NCBI GenBank assembly: GCA_965153455.1 | Contig: OZ234493.1 | Span: 20,822,213 to 20,886,212, forward strand | DNA: 64,000 nucleotides | Direction of reading: 5' to 3' | DNA from: Sphagnum compactum | Lineage: Eukaryota > Bryophyta > Sphagnopsida > Sphagnales | Shown: positions 1-13,400 of the stretch, one piece after another | How the letters are laid out: each line of letters starts with the position of its first letter | Numbering within the stretch: position 1 is the first letter of the stretch | Made by a program: the position numbers and the translations under genes | The notes under the pieces: generated by a model | What the model was told of the DNA's origin: nothing | Database searches by the model: none | The model's input: only the letters and a program-made list of their open reading frames with translations

Positions 1-98
1 ACAAGACAAAATTTGGAGCTGGAAAAAAATTAGCACTAAATTATGCTTGTAATCAGCAGCATTCAGCAACCATTTTTGAATTTTTTCTTGTAATGCAC

Positions 99-1568
99 CT
101 TGAGGAGTTCAGAAGGTCGAAAGCCACCCATCCACATAAAGCAGCGCTCAGCTGGTGTTCGCCACATTCCTGATACCAGGTGGAACACATCTGCTTTAGC
201 AGCAACAGCCTTGAGGCGGAAGATATCATCATAATGTGCCATTCCCCCATCTACGAGCAAGCGTAACTCATTGTCAGCCACATGCGCGTGCAATGCTGCA
301 CGAAGCTCACACATCTGTCGATGTTGCTCTTCCACCCATCTTCCATATTCCATATCGAAAGCAGCCGCTCCTGCCCACATAACCCATCACAAATACTTGA
401 GATTTATAATGCGCGCCTTGACTGTCGCCATGCATGCAAGGGAAATGTACATTCAATTACACAACTGTGCAAAACACAGGAATCTCATACAAAGATCATA
501 AAAAGTGGGTAACTCAAATGTACCTGGATTCAATGTGGTGACATTCACACCATTCGTGCCACCACCAGAATGAGGATTCTGATCAATACCATACCCAGCC
601 CCACCCATGTAAAGACCCTGAAGCCACAAAACCTCCAGGGGTGGCTTTTCTCTTCTCAGACTCAAAAATACCTTGGAAAGAAGGGACTTATGGAAACAAA
701 TAGGGCATTACTACACCTCCTCCACAGAGTAGAGAATTGTGAAAGATGGAGAAAAACTCACTTGCTGCCGAGCTCTTTGAAGCTCCTGCTCAAGTTGATT
801 CAACTTGATTCGGCTTGATTCAAGTTGTTGTACATATGCCTAACTCACCCACGAAGAACAACTCCCCATGTTTGTCAATTCCCATAATCTTGATCCATGA
901 AATGAACACATGATTTTTATTTTTTTCGCTGTGAATTAAGTTTCTGAAAACAACGAATTTCACTGTGTTGTGGTGGAACATGGGAATTGGAAGAAATAAT
1001 AATAGTAATAATAATCACCTTCTTTCGAAGCCGACTTTTGCGTGCAGCTTCACGATTTTGAGCAAGCCGTCTGAGAGCCTGCACACCAAGAACAACATAG
1101 AATTACAAAGAGCTTCAGAAGTGGCTCCATTTCAAACTAGCACACACAAATTACATAACAGATAGCAGAATTCTCAGCTTCCTGCCCCTGTGCATAGAGA
1201 AATGGGAGGGATGGAAAATGTTGATTGCCAAACCTTGGAGTCACCATTCCTTGTTGCTTCCTGGTCAGATGTAGTTGAAACAACTGTTGCACCATGATGT
1301 CCATCATCTAGCTGCAACACAACAATCCAAAAACCAATCAATGGAATGGAAAATAAGCAAGCAAATACTTTTGTGACAGAACCCAATATGGTGAGTGACT
1401 AAATGAATTTGCACAACTTGAAATGACATAATTTTGCAAGAGAAAAGCAGGGAAAAAAAAGAGAAAAAAGGATAGTAGATAGAGAACTTCTCATATTACC
1501 CAGTTGTCTACCTTCGCATCAGCCTCCAAGTCAGTAGAAGTATCTGTTCTAGGACTGTTGTCTGCCAT
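99..1568 (-). CDS. TGA: TGA-type bZIP transcription factor (clade II-like), 3' part off the window
   Basis: Six exons can be joined by eye with GT-AG borders: 1568-1512, 1311-1234, 1078-1019, 839-762, 617-524 and 370-99. They give 213 residues, and the next exon lies beyond base 1. The start MADNSPRTDTSTD resembles TGA2/5/6 proteins. Residues 46-65 are the bZIP basic region (NREAARKSR, the N-x7-R signature) and 66-91 the leucine zipper. From about 123 the DOG1/TGA domain begins (AAAFDMEYGRW, then MAHYDDIFRLK and SGMWRTPAERCF). TGA factors bind TGACG elements in the nucleus and, in clade II, work with NPR1-type coactivators in salicylate responses; that role is inferred from family membership. 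Exons 2, 3 and 4 are 78, 60 and 78 nt, all phase 0. No frame break is seen in the visible part. Confidence 0.93.
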
Positions 1569-3560
1569 CCTGGAATCAATCTCTCTCTGCTTGGTACTTA
1601 AAAGAGGTGGAGTTGAATTTTGGGGCAACCCAAAAACCCACTTGATTCTATGACAATAATGTATGTGCTGGAGAAATCGAGAAAAAATGGAGTGCTTGCT
1701 CGCTTGCTGGAAAGATTGAAAAAAAAAGTGTTGGGTGGTGTCACTTGTAACTGACTTTGGAGAATTTTATTGGCATGATTGCTGTCCCACACAAACCAGG
1801 AAAAAAAAGAAGAATCCCAAGTTGAGAGTTTTATCACTTATAAATGAGCGTGAATTGAGTTGTGCTCTCCTCAATCACTTCAGCATTTTCCATGAGATGT
1901 AAACAATGTTTACTCAGACAACAATGTAGGTGGTTATGGTATCATCATCATCCTCTTCACTTTGAAATTAAACCCAAACAAAAAAATCTAGAAATGAGCA
2001 AACTTTTAGAAAGAAAATCTCTTAGAGCTCGAGTAGTAGAGCCACAGATCAAAATCCACAAAAGAACTGCATCAAGTTCTGGCCTTTTGTCTCAACTGTA
2101 AAGGATTTAGTAGAGAGAGAGAGGAGAAGAAAGAATCAATCGCACATCAAAGCCCTCACATCAAACTCATGTACAGAAATCCAACTATTGCAATCCCTAC
2201 AGAGGAAGTAGGAGAAAAAAAAGGCTGCTGCATTAGTTCTTACTAAGTAAGGGTTGATCAGATTTCTAAATCGGATTTCGACAGGAGACCAGTGTTTCTA
2301 AGTACTACTCCACTCTCTGCAAGTCTCAGAGCTCATGGTTAAAGGGAAAAAAAAGCTCTAAGCTGAGGATTGCAGACCTGATGGGTACTCAAAAACAGCT
2401 AAGCTGAGGGTCTGCAGAGCTCATGGGTACACAAAAAAAAAGGCTAAGCTGAGGATTGCAGAGCTCATGGGCCTAGACAAAAAGAAGCTAGCTCTACCAA
2501 AACTGATTCCTTCCTGAAAAGAATTTTGCCAGAAACCAGCTTCTTCAGTAGAAAAACAGAAGAAAGAGATGGGAAATAGTGAGCATTCAGCTCCACACAG
2601 GGTGGGTAAGAGAAATGCCAAAAGGGCGCCGGGGGGGGGGGGGGGAGGAAGAATAAAAGAGATCTAGGCAGGATGTAGGAGCTCCTCCACCTTGAGGTTT
2701 TCTTGGTAATAATGACCCCTCTTCTTCTTGCAGCTGTTGTTGCTCAAATTTGAAACGGTTTGGCTGCTGATCAAGCTCTCCTCTACTTGTGCCCATCACA
2801 ACCAGCTAAGAAAAAACAACACCCACCCACTCACTCCCCCAAAGCCAAAAAACAAACCAACAAAAAGACCCACAAACCCAGAAGCTTCTTTTCACTCCAT
2901 CTCCCTCAAAAAGCCCAAGTTTTCAAACTTCTGTCAAACGTCCTGTGAGCCACCAGGAGCTCTCCTGTGAGAAAGCAGCAAGTAGCCATCCATCCACTCC
3001 CACTCTCACTCCTCCCTTGTTGTTGTTCCTTTCCTCCAGGGCATGCAAATGGGTTCTGTGGGGTAACCTCCTCCTCCTCCTCTTCTTCTTCTTCTTCTTG
3101 TCGCTCACTTTAGTCCCACTTCGCACTCTCCTGAATTTTCCTATGAAGAGGAGTAATATACAAAACAGAGAACAGGAAAACAAAAGAAAAAGAAAAAATC
3201 TATCTGCTATTTTACTTACAGCTGCTGCAAATCTGCAACTCACTGGCAACAGCCCACCAACAATTACTCCCCAAGGGAAGGGAATAAGGGGGGAGGATGG
3301 GGGGCACAGCAACAAAGACAAGGGAGAAAAAAGAATTTAAAACAAAAGGAGCAGGAGCACAGGCTCCTACAGGAGCAGCAGGAAGAGGAGGAGGAGGAGG
3401 AGGAGGAGGAGCAGGAACAGCAGCAGGATGGTCAGAAGTACTCAGAAACTTAGAGCTTCATAGTCAGATCTGCTCTGCAACAGAGTTGCTTTTACAGCCT
3501 ACCCACCAAACAAAATCCCTCTTAACCTCCAACGATCCAAAACAGCAACCATATTGGGTT
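1569..3560 (-). other. Upstream region / probable leader of the TGA gene
   Basis: This stretch lies 5' of the TGA start codon. It has no recognisable conserved protein. It contains a three-copy local repeat (2352-2480), a 15-base G run at about 2631-2645, a GGA-rich tract at about 3380-3410, and CT/GA-rich stretches typical of plant leaders. A non-coding first exon with a leader intron is plausible, but I cannot fix a transcription start. Confidence 0.4.
2352..2480. repeat. Three-copy local tandem repeat (~43-45 bp)
   Basis: Three diverged units share GCTAAGCTGAGG...TGCAGAGCTCATGGG. They begin near 2355, 2398 and 2442 and are separated by A runs. They lie in the TGA upstream region. Confidence 0.7.
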
Positions 3561-3659
3561 GGCTCCAAATTTGGCTAGGCTACTACTGGAAGCTCTCGTC
3601 TTCTCTCTTCTCTTTCTGTCTCTCTCTTTGTTTGTTTGTTTGTTTGTTTGTATGTCTGG

Positions 3660-3775
3660 CTGCTCCTGTGGGGAAGGGGAGGGAGTGTGGGGGCCTGGGG
3701 AGGGGAGGGGAGGAAATGGGGAATGGAAGGGGAGGGGAGGGTAGGGTAGGGTAGGGGAGGGGAGGGGAGGGTCCA
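3660..3775 (+). other. G-rich purine tract with GGGGA / TAGGG runs
   Basis: There are about 110 bases of GGGGAGGGGA-type repeats including three tandem AGGGT units, preceded by (TTTG)n at 3627-3650. Many closely spaced G runs of three or four satisfy the usual G-quadruplex pattern on the plus strand. The tract lies upstream of the minus-strand TGA gene. Confidence 0.75.
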
Positions 3776-4135
3776 AGCAAGCAAAAGGAGCACTAGTGTA
3801 CCACGTGATGTGTCTGCCCTAAACTGCCGTACTCTCTATTTCTCATCACAAAATTTGCACTGTAATTAAAGCACCCAACTTTTACCCCCTACCCATTTCC
3901 TCCCCTCCCCCCCCCCCCCACCTTCACTTTTTTACCCTTTAACCCTACCCCCACCAAAAATAATAATACTAATAATATTGTCTTATTATTTTTTATTTTA
4001 AAAAAAAAAAACTTAAACTCAACTCCACTTGACTGGAGTAAACTAGACTCAAGTCAACTAGATTAGACTCAACTAGACTCAACAAAACTTTGATTAGACC
4101 TAACAACTTAGGAGAGGTTTTTGTAGTGGAAATTG
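3776..4135. other. Low-complexity spacer
   Basis: No gene is visible. The spacer holds a C run near 3907-3920, AT-rich sequence, and a short degenerate repeat of GACTCAACTAG around 4020-4095. Confidence 0.6.
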
Positions 4136-4139
4136 AGGA

Positions 4140-4920
4140 GGGTGCCTTACACAAGGCAATTTGGCTCTGCCCCCTTTGGGAAGAGACTACACATTGATGA
4201 AGGATTTAGGCTCGGTCCCTTGTTACAATTGACATTGTGTTTGTTTTTTGGCCTTGCCTATCAAGGCAAGGATATTGTGTTTAGATTCATTATAGAGGTA
4301 TTATTTATTGTAGCTTAAGGTATTTTGGCCCCTAGGTAATAATAATAATAATAGGTCTCTATTTTTATAGGAGGTTTTTTTTTGTGAAAGATGGTCTTTT
4401 GGGTTGTGTTGAAACTTGAGATTAGTTATAATAGAGTTATAATAATATCTTCTTGAAGGAGTTTGGTTTCTTTTAGAGGATTGCTTTGAAGATTATATCT
4501 TTGCATGGTGAAATTATATTTGAGTTTCCATAATTCTTCTTTTGCCTTAAGAGACTTGTTAATGTGAATGGCAAGGCCAACGGTGTGACACACACCCCCT
4601 TGTGTTTTTGTGTTTTGGTGGCTTTGCCCATTGTGAAGAGACTGCATATTGGTAAAGAGGATTTGTGCTGGATCCCTTGTGAGGTATGTTTGTTTGTTTG
4701 GTTTGGTTTGTTGGCTGGCTCTCTGCCCATTGGGAAGAGATTACACATTTGTGTGTAAGATTTGGGTTCAGTTTGTTTGGCTCTGGCCACTGGGAAGAGA
4801 CAAAAGAGACAACTTGGTCCTTTATTACAACTGTTTGGTTTGGTTTGTTGGCTCTGTCCATTTGGGAAGAGATTATTATTATTATTTATGCATAAATGGT
4901 GTAAGATTTGGGCACAAAAT
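4140..4920 (+). repeat. Diverged repeat with GGCTCTGCCC...GGGAAGAGA motif
   Basis: The motif GGCTyTGCCC-n-TGGGAAGAGAytACAC recurs near 4161, 4620, 4721, 4781 and 4852. Each copy is followed by a variant of AAGATTTGGG or TTGTTACAAyTG. No sound open frame runs through it. It is interleaved with a copy of the dispersed family at 4250-4604. I cannot assign it to a known superfamily. Confidence 0.55.
4250..4604 (+). repeat. Dispersed repeat family R1, copy 1
   Basis: The unit starts GGCCTTGCC, contains TTTAGATTCATTATAGAG, then GAAACTTGAGATTAGTTATA, then TTTGGTTTCTTTTAG, and ends near GTGTGACACAC..CCCTTGT. The same order occurs at 18141-18475 (plus) and 19425-19720 (minus), with a terminal fragment at 33901-33927. 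It looks like a short non-autonomous element of about 300-350 bp. No coding capacity is seen. Confidence 0.7.
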
Positions 4921-5099
4921 CTTGGCTCCAATTTCACCACCCAATGTTGTGATTCACATTTAAGAATTTGGCCATCAGATTTTGGTTTGAACTTCACCTT
5001 ATGTGTGCATATGATGGATGGATGCATGGATGGATGGATGGGTATGTTCCTCAAATTGGTCCCAACACCTCCTAAGTCAATTTAACCATACCATATTCC

Positions 5100-6180
5100 T
5101 AGAGAAGAAATGGATGGGATGAGCCAGGTTTTTTTTTTTTTTTTTGGGGGTTGTGGGGGCGAATTTTCTCAATTCTTTTGGGGGGGGGGGGCGTTTTCTC
5201 AGGAATTTTTTCCTTTATGTAAATTCAAAAAAATTGCTTAAATTTGGGAAAAATAAAACTCTCGGGAATTTTTTTCTTAATGTAAAGTCAAAAAAATTTG
5301 GAAAACAAAAATTCCAAACTTCCAAAACCACAAAACTGAAAAATATTTTTTTATAAAAAAATCCTTATGGATGATGGGATATGTGTAGTTGTTACACAAT
5401 GAATGTGGATGTGTGCGTCGTCGGTCCAGACTTCATCCTGACTTATGAAAAAGAAACGGATTTGAAATGTACTTGAACATGATGGGTCCGTCCCTCCCTC
5501 CCTCCCTCCCGTCTTCTGTCAGTGAGTCGGGTGTCCAGAGTTGAAGCATTTTGTGCAAAAAGAAAGAAAGAAAGGGATGGAGGGATAATGTATGACATGA
5601 TAATTGTCAGTTTAGTCCGGACTCCAGACGGCCAGACAGACCGATCATGGAGAATAAAAATTGGATGGGGATAGATAGATAGATAGATAGATATGTATGC
5701 ACCACATCCGACTCCTACTACAAAGAGAGAGAGAGCCGGACAACAAACAAATCCGTCCAAAAATGCCAAACTTTGTGTGTTCGCCAGTCCGCTAGCTGCT
5801 TACTGGTTACTAACTTGATCAGTCTGAAACCCCAAAATCTGTCCCACCCGAACTGAGATCGACAAAATGCATGTTTGAATGAATCCCCCCCCCCTTCCCT
5901 TTTTCTGCTTCACATTCGGTTTACTTAATTACAACAACCAAACATAAACTTTTTCTCCTTCTTCGGACCGTAAAATTACAATGCCTTTGATCACTCGAAT
6001 CTGATATCCGACGGACGGAGCCCACATATATATATATATTTATAATTATGTGCACTAATATTTATCTAATCATTACCGTAATTTATTTTGCGTATATTTC
6101 ATATTTGAAATTGCTGATATCACAATTTTAAATTTTATTTTGTTGTCAAAATTTAGAAGAAAACATCACATTTTCTTTAA
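5100..6180. other. Spacer with microsatellites
   Basis: No gene is seen. Contents are T and G runs at 5131-5190, (CCCT)n at about 5492-5510, (AAAG)n at about 5561-5575, and (GATA)n at about 5671-5695. An ATATAT stretch is at about 6027-6040. Confidence 0.6.
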
Positions 6181-6184
6181 TGTA

Positions 6185-6475
6185 AAAAAGGGATGAAACC
6201 ACAAGTTAAGTTTCTATCCATCATTTTTCTGTTCGAAAAAATATATACAAATGGATGAGACCACAAAGTTTCTATTTTCTATCCATCAATTTTTTGGGGA
6301 AAAAATATACAAATGGATGAGACCACAAAGTTTCTGTTTTCTATCCATCATTTTTTTTCACCCATAAAATTTATTTTAAAAAATGGATGAAACCACAAGT
6401 TAAAGTTTCTCTAGCCATCAAAATTTTTTAGGAAAAAATTATACAAAATGGATGAAACCCACAAAAGTCTGGGAA
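6185..6475. repeat. Tandem repeat, ~70-80 bp, about four units
   Basis: Units share AAATGGATGAGACCACAAAG followed by TTTCT..CTATCCATCAtTTTTT. ATGGATGA and its complement TCCATCAT flank each unit, so each can fold on itself. Confidence 0.7.
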
Positions 6476-6684
6476 CAGATGACAAATTGTTCATGTACTC
6501 CATCCAACATCTGTTCAACAACAAGAGGAGGAGGAGGAGGAAGGAGGAGTAGCAGCAACTTTGTACATGCTTTCTTTTATCCCCTTTCCCATTGCTTTTT
6601 CACTTACATATATTTTAGTTGGGCATCTCCAGCACACCAGATCCCACGTGGCTTCTGCTCATTGCCTTTGGCCAGCCAGGAGAA

Positions 6685-7190
6685 AAAATGATGGATGATG
6701 GATGAGAACTTTTCACTTTTCTGTTCATACTCTCTTTTTTAAATGATGGATGATGGATGAGAACTTTTCACTTTTCTGTTCAAACTCTTTCTTTTTTTTT
6801 TTCTTTCTCAATTTTTAGTTTTGAGTTGTACCTTACACAGAATATAGTGAGTAATAAGTGCATGCAAATTTTTTAATTGGGTTTTTTCCTTTTTTAAATA
6901 TAAAAAAGTTTTTTTTTCGCTTTTTTTTCTTTCTTTTTTTTCCTTTTCTTTTTGGTTCTGACTGACACTTTCAAGTGAGTGTTTTTGGGTTGTTCAGTAT
7001 AATGAGTAGATATTGTTCTTATGTAAAAACAAATTATTATTATTATAAAAATACTTTCTTTTCTGACTGACACTTTCAATATAATGAGTAGATATTGTTC
7101 TTCTGTAAAATGCTGAATTTTTCTTTTCTTTTCTGGCTGACACTTTCAAGTTAGTGTTTTGAGTTGTTTGGTGCAATGAGTAGATATATA
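6685..7190. repeat. Two short tandem repeat clusters
   Basis: At 6685-6790 a roughly 53 bp unit (ATGATGGATGATGGATGAGA, then CTTTTCACTTTTCTGTTCA) occurs twice. At 6955-7180 a unit with CTGACTGACACTTTCAA and ATAATGAGTAGATATTGTTC occurs three times with different spacing. No coding sequence is supported. Confidence 0.6.
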
Positions 7191-7419
7191 TTAAAAAAAA
7201 TTTAAAAATTAATTTGGGTTTTCTTTTTTCTTTCATAATAATGCAACGCCCTTTCTTTCGCATGCGGGTTGACCATAATACAAGGGGCAGCTTCAACACA
7301 TGTGTGTAGAATAATTAATAATTTTTTTTGGAATCTTTTGGAGATATTTTTAAATATTTCAAAAAAGGATTCTCTATTTTCCTTCAGAAAATCCAATAAT
7401 TTTGACACTTTTTAAAACA

Positions 7420-10400
7420 TATTTTTAAAATGTCATTATGATTGTAATAATAATATGAACTAGAAAATAGTTTTGATATGATAATTCAAATGATACCTTT
7501 TATATAATAGTTGCACCTTCAAATTAAATGTTTGCTTTCAATCATGTTACAAGTCAACATTCATAACATGAGCTTAAACCCCAAAATATTGAGACAACAA
7601 TTGAACCAAAACTATGCATGAAAGCTTTTCAAACTCATCAAACTTCACTATTTCCACTAAGAAACTAAGAATTTGATGTTGTTTGGGTTGGTTTCTTTTA
7701 ATCCTTTCATTTAGGATCTAGACAAAAACATTCCCACTTTTAATTTCTTTCTCATTAATCCATTGAAGCAATCTTGGAACTTCATCAACATGTGCAATCA
7801 CTATTTGTATGACTATCATTTAGGATCCAACAATAAGGTTTATGCCTCCAAAACTTGACAAGCTTTTCTTCCACGAGGCCGGCATGTTCCACAAACTTTC
7901 AATTGAATGGCCTTAAACGATCTAGTGGAATTGTCTTTGCAAAAAGTATAGAATGTTTTCACATTCTATGGTAACTGGAAGGATATTGACTTAAGAATAT
8001 AATCATCATCAATTCATTAGCCTATGATGCTCCCACATATAATGGGACGAAATTAGTATTAAATTAAGTATTAACCAAATCAATATTTAGATTAAAGGTT
8101 TGAACTTTCATTAATTGATGTTTAGCTTCACAAAATCTAAATACATACTTGATAGATCAGCCTTAAGTCTTTGCATCAATTAATTCATATGAAAAATCTC
8201 AAATGGCCTCATTTATTTATAATCAAGCAAGAATGGGCTTTTCATCTAATAAGGATAGGATGGAGAGCTACAAGTAAAATGTTAAATTGTCATTTTGTTA
8301 CCTTCTAAACATGGCTAATAAATAACTTCGAAGGCCAATCCCACGATTCGATGATGCACTTTTGACGAAATAACAAATTTAATTTAAAATGCAAAAAAGG
8401 CATTCACCACAAAATGTTCGTATGTTTACTTGATAATCAAAATAGAAATGTGTAAATGATTGCTTCTTTGTAATAACCCATTAATTGTGTGGTGAGACAA
8501 ATTATTGTGTACATTTTCAATAGGTTGATGCTCAAATTATGTTTTAAAGATTTCAATTGGATTGAACAATGTTTCATGCTTTGCATTTCTTAAAGCAACT
8601 ATTTATTCAAATGTGAGTAAATATCATTAAGTTGGAACAATAAAAATAATGTAACATGATCTTCATACTCTTATTCCACATGTTACTATATTCAAATTCA
8701 CTATTAACAACTTCAAAAGAAAAATTAAAAATGTCTAGCTTTAACAAATGATATTTCTTAGTATTGTTATTGTTACATAAGTCCAAGGTGAAAAGTTGAA
8801 AATTCAATGTAATTGATTAACTTTATTTGGAAGGAAAAGTTAGATACCTACCTCAATAAGGTGGTTCCAATATGTGGGTTGTACAAGTGAAAAAAATTTA
8901 CAACTCCCATTGTAATTATTTCAACATAATTAAACCCAACAACAAATCAAAATGAAAAAATCCTCCTTGCTTTCAAGCTCTAAATTGTGTGTGTGTATAT
9001 GAAAAATAAAATAAATTCATGTAACAAGAAATAATTTGACTTGTATTTTGACCTATAAGCAATTTAGAAGAGATGATGGAAGCATTCTAATTGCAATTGG
9101 AAAACACATAGAAAATACGTGCATGATCACAAAAAGGAAGATTCCATTTCATCACAAAGGGAAGGAGAACAATTTTCCCATGGTTTTTTTCAAACCAAGG
9201 TTGTTCAAAAATTGTCATTCAAAATGATACAATCTCTTTAAAATAAGGTAAGCCTAATGAGCCAATATATAATGAATTAAACAACTTGTTATATAGCACG
9301 CTCCATATTGAGATTATCAAAAGCCTATTATTTCATCTACATTAATTTGTCCAATATTGATTTAGGAAGGTTTGAAAGTAACACCTTTTCGTAATTACTT
9401 ACTTTTATGCAAACTTTACATTTGGAAGTGCCAAGTGAAGAAATCTTTGAACCAATTTAACCCATTCTTGGATGACTTCTTGGGCAACTTTAACCCATAT
9501 TTAAATACATTTTGATGGTCCAAGACAAAGTGATGCAAAGGCAATGGGCTTTATGGTTTTTTGACAAAAAAACTCCCTTTTTATGTTTTTTTTTTTAAAA
9601 AAAAGTTTAAGACTTTGTGTAAGTTTCAAAAACTTCATTTTTCCACCCAAAATGTCTCACTATGGATGAAAATAGCACAATCCTTATTTCCTTCATATGT
9701 TTCATGGTCATTTGTGATGTGAAGACAATATTTGGTCCATTGCATCAACTTACATGGTGTCAACATAGTGGAATACGAATGATGGTCATGCTTATATTCA
9801 TTATGTAAGGGATAGTGGTTTTATTGTCAAATTGTGATCTAAGCCAAAGTGGCAATCAAGAACTGGAATATTTAGCCAAATTTGGCTACAAACAAGATAT
9901 GAAAATAAAAATATTAAACATCCTTTTATATTTTAGGCTACCTACTTGAACCAAGTATAAAAATCTGGTTTTTTTGGGTGAATTTCGGTGATTGAAAATC
10001 CCCAAGAAAATCACTTCATTTTGAATTTTGAACATTTGTTTTTTTGGTTGGTAAGGTCCATATAATGTTTACAAGAAAAGGTAGTGTGTCAACAATTTGG
10101 AGGACATTAAATTAGTAATGGGTCCTTGTAAGTACCACATACTCTTTTTTTTCTTGTTTGCCTTTGACCCAATCCATCATTTTGAAAAATGGATGATGAC
10201 CAAATTAAAAAATTGGTTCCTATTATGCATACATTGGGTGTGTAATAGACATTAAGAGGCATAATGTGCCTCCTACTATTCATTACATGCCCAAAATGTG
10301 TATAATAAGACACAAAATTTGTGAATGGGTAGCACCAAGATGTGTCTAGTCATCATCAAACACATCTTGGTCAAACTATTGGGCAATTAGGGGGAAAAAA

Positions 10401-13400
10401 AACACAAACAATACTCTTGTACTATCTACAGTAAGGACCCATTGTTTTTAACATCATCATCCAAATTATCATGGTGATTTTTTTGTAGTTCATGCATGCA
10501 TAATGTTGATTTCCAAAATTTTTACATTCTTGTCTAAATTACATTCCACAAACATTAACTTCAATTAACACATGAGAGGAAGCATTTCTACACAAATACA
10601 AGTTATCCTATCTTTCTCAAGGTTAAATAATGGTAATACATTGATTTGATATAATGGTTTTCTTAAATGATTAAAAGTATAACTATTATTGTGAATGTGT
10701 TTTGTATCACAATGACGACACTTGAAACCTTTAATTTTGAACAATTGATAACAAAAATCACAAAGGTTCAAGCTTTACAAGGTTTCGTTATGGTAATCAA
10801 GTTTTCATTCTTGCACAATCTATTGACTTCATATAATACAACAGTTGTAAAAGATATAGTTTTACATTGTTGCAAGGGGTTGCTTGTGTGTTTATCCTTT
10901 TGGTTAGGGAGTTGTATATTTAGATTCCCATGGACACTCAAAGCACAAAGCTTAAAGCATCTTACATGAGGCTTCAAAAGGCTTAATTGGTCTAATATAA
11001 ATTTAAAACTTTTTAGTCTTCGTTTATTTACATTCAATTGACAAATGTTGGGTTTAGGTTTTAAGACTCTCATTTTTGTGGGGCATTTTTCATGAAATTG
11101 GGTTTGATTCACCATAAGGAGAATTAAAAACATGCACATTCAAATAACTTTGGTTTCAATTTAACGTCATTTCATCATTTTGGAATTGTCTTTTTTAACA
11201 AAAAATTATGTGTGCTTTCCATGTTGATTTTTTTTCTTTGGTGCTCTCTTTTTCCACAATGTGAACTTTTCATTCTTAATCATTTTCAGAAAATCATGTT
11301 TGGTGTTAACCCCCTTTGTCCTTCGTTTCCAAATCCTTCCTGAAGCCATTGTTTATGTTTTATTGAGAATAGTCAAAAGAAGGGTGATCAAATGTTATTG
11401 CAAGATATTATTTCAAGTTTCCCCCAGCTTGAAATAAAATATTATCTTATTGAATAATTTGACAACCATTTAATAAATCAATATAATCCTTCATGTTACT
11501 AGCATCATCAACATGAAATTGTTAAACAAATTGTGAAAATCCTTCCATACTAATAACTTGTGTGGATAGGGGACAACAAATAATGGTGAATTATAAACGT
11601 TATTCAATAGAAACAAAGAGACAAAATCATAGTTTGTTTAGTATTCTCCTCCTTTTCCACATATTTTTTAAATGGTTTCCATCTAATAGTTAAGATTGAA
11701 AAACACATGAAAAAATTGTGACAACTCTTGGATCAAACCCAAAAGTTTAGTTTTCATTTTATGTGAATGTTTTTTCCTTAAATTGAGAATTTGGCATCAA
11801 AACAATGCCATGTAATCAACCATTTGACTATTGAATTTTTAGGTTTCAATTTTAATCTGAAACAATTTGAAATTTTAATTGATAGGAATGTTCCATTATG
11901 GCTTAGGTTGGTTTTCAAAACTTCATGTAAAGTGTTTAGCTCACACGTGGTAGAAAGATGTACCACTTTTCCAAAGAAATTTGTTTCATTAATAGTCAAG
12001 CTTACTCACATCAACTAAGCATTTTCCATAAATTGTTGACCTCTTGATGAGGTGGACATTAAATTTCATAGCATCATTAAGATTCATAAAATTTGTGAAC
12101 CAAATATACATGTGGTTTGACATAGCTCTAGGTTTATTGAATGGTATCAACTATCAACACAATAAAATTTTGATTATGCAATAACAAAATTTGGTAAGTC
12201 TATGTTACATACATTAGCTTTTTATGACTTACATGATGGTGTAAAAGTTTTGGGATGACTAGGATGAAGTTGCGACTTGTTTTAGATTCACTTATTGATC
12301 ATCTCAATTGCACAATTAGACAAGGAGGGCGATCGGTGTAATTTGAGCCAAAACTAGATCATAGATTCAACCATGGTCTACACTTTAAATGGGAATGTTG
12401 ACCTCCCCATATTATATCATGCGTGTCTTCATAGGAACAACATGCTAATGGCATTTTGTCAAAAGTCTCAATTAAGACCCTTTCCCAAAATTGGGACAAA
12501 CCACTAATTGAACATGTAATGCCACTATCTTGTAACCTTCACATAGATCTTTTTTAACTTTGTGTCAATATCTTTAATGAATCACCAATGACAATTTTAA
12601 TCGACATTCTACATGGTCAGAAGTCAATTTGGCACCTTTTGTAACAACCTTTCAAACCTTCTTAACTTCAAAAAATTGTTTGTTTTGAAAATTCAAACTA
12701 GTTAATAATGTCTTTCCAATATATATGATATCAATCTCATTCAATCAAAACATGTTTTGACTAGCAGTGGGTGATGGTTTTCATTTTTTTTAAAAATCAC
12801 TAGTTTTGGTTCTTTAAAATGAATATGAGAAAATGGACGGTTTTTTTTTAAATTTGAAAGATAATCAACCAAGATATCATTTTTTTAATTAAAAAAATTA
12901 GCGCACTCTCAGCTATTTAATAACATTGAAGTATCTATAATTGATATTCTAAATAAAATTTTCAAAAAAAGATTGTAATTAAAGAAAAATTGTAATTCAT
13001 GAAAATATAATGCTCATATATTTCAAAAATATATGTAATTTTTTTTGTTTTCAATTTTTGTTTCTTGTTCAAATTTCATGAACCTTTAAATTTATTTTAT
13101 TCATCTTCTAAATTCAACTTTCATTTTTAAATACCTCCACTAGGTTAGTAAAGACCTCCAACCAATACTAGAATCATTAGGCCAATCTCAGAATCATTAG
13201 GCCAATCTCTACTCACAAATATCAACATTTAAAAATTATCAAATTGAAGTCAGCATCTTTTTAAATTAGTAAATATTTCAACAAGTATTGAAAAGTATTA
13301 TGTCCATTTCAATTTGTGATCCCATAATGCCCATTATTTGACAAGTAAAAAAACTAACAATGGGAATCATAGATCATGTTTCCCCCACCATGGTAAAGGA

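Noticed and set aside
2923-3340. Two overlapping ~130-residue frames on opposite strands
   Set aside because: CT/GA-rich low-complexity sequence in the TGA upstream region; no domain and no matching splice model.
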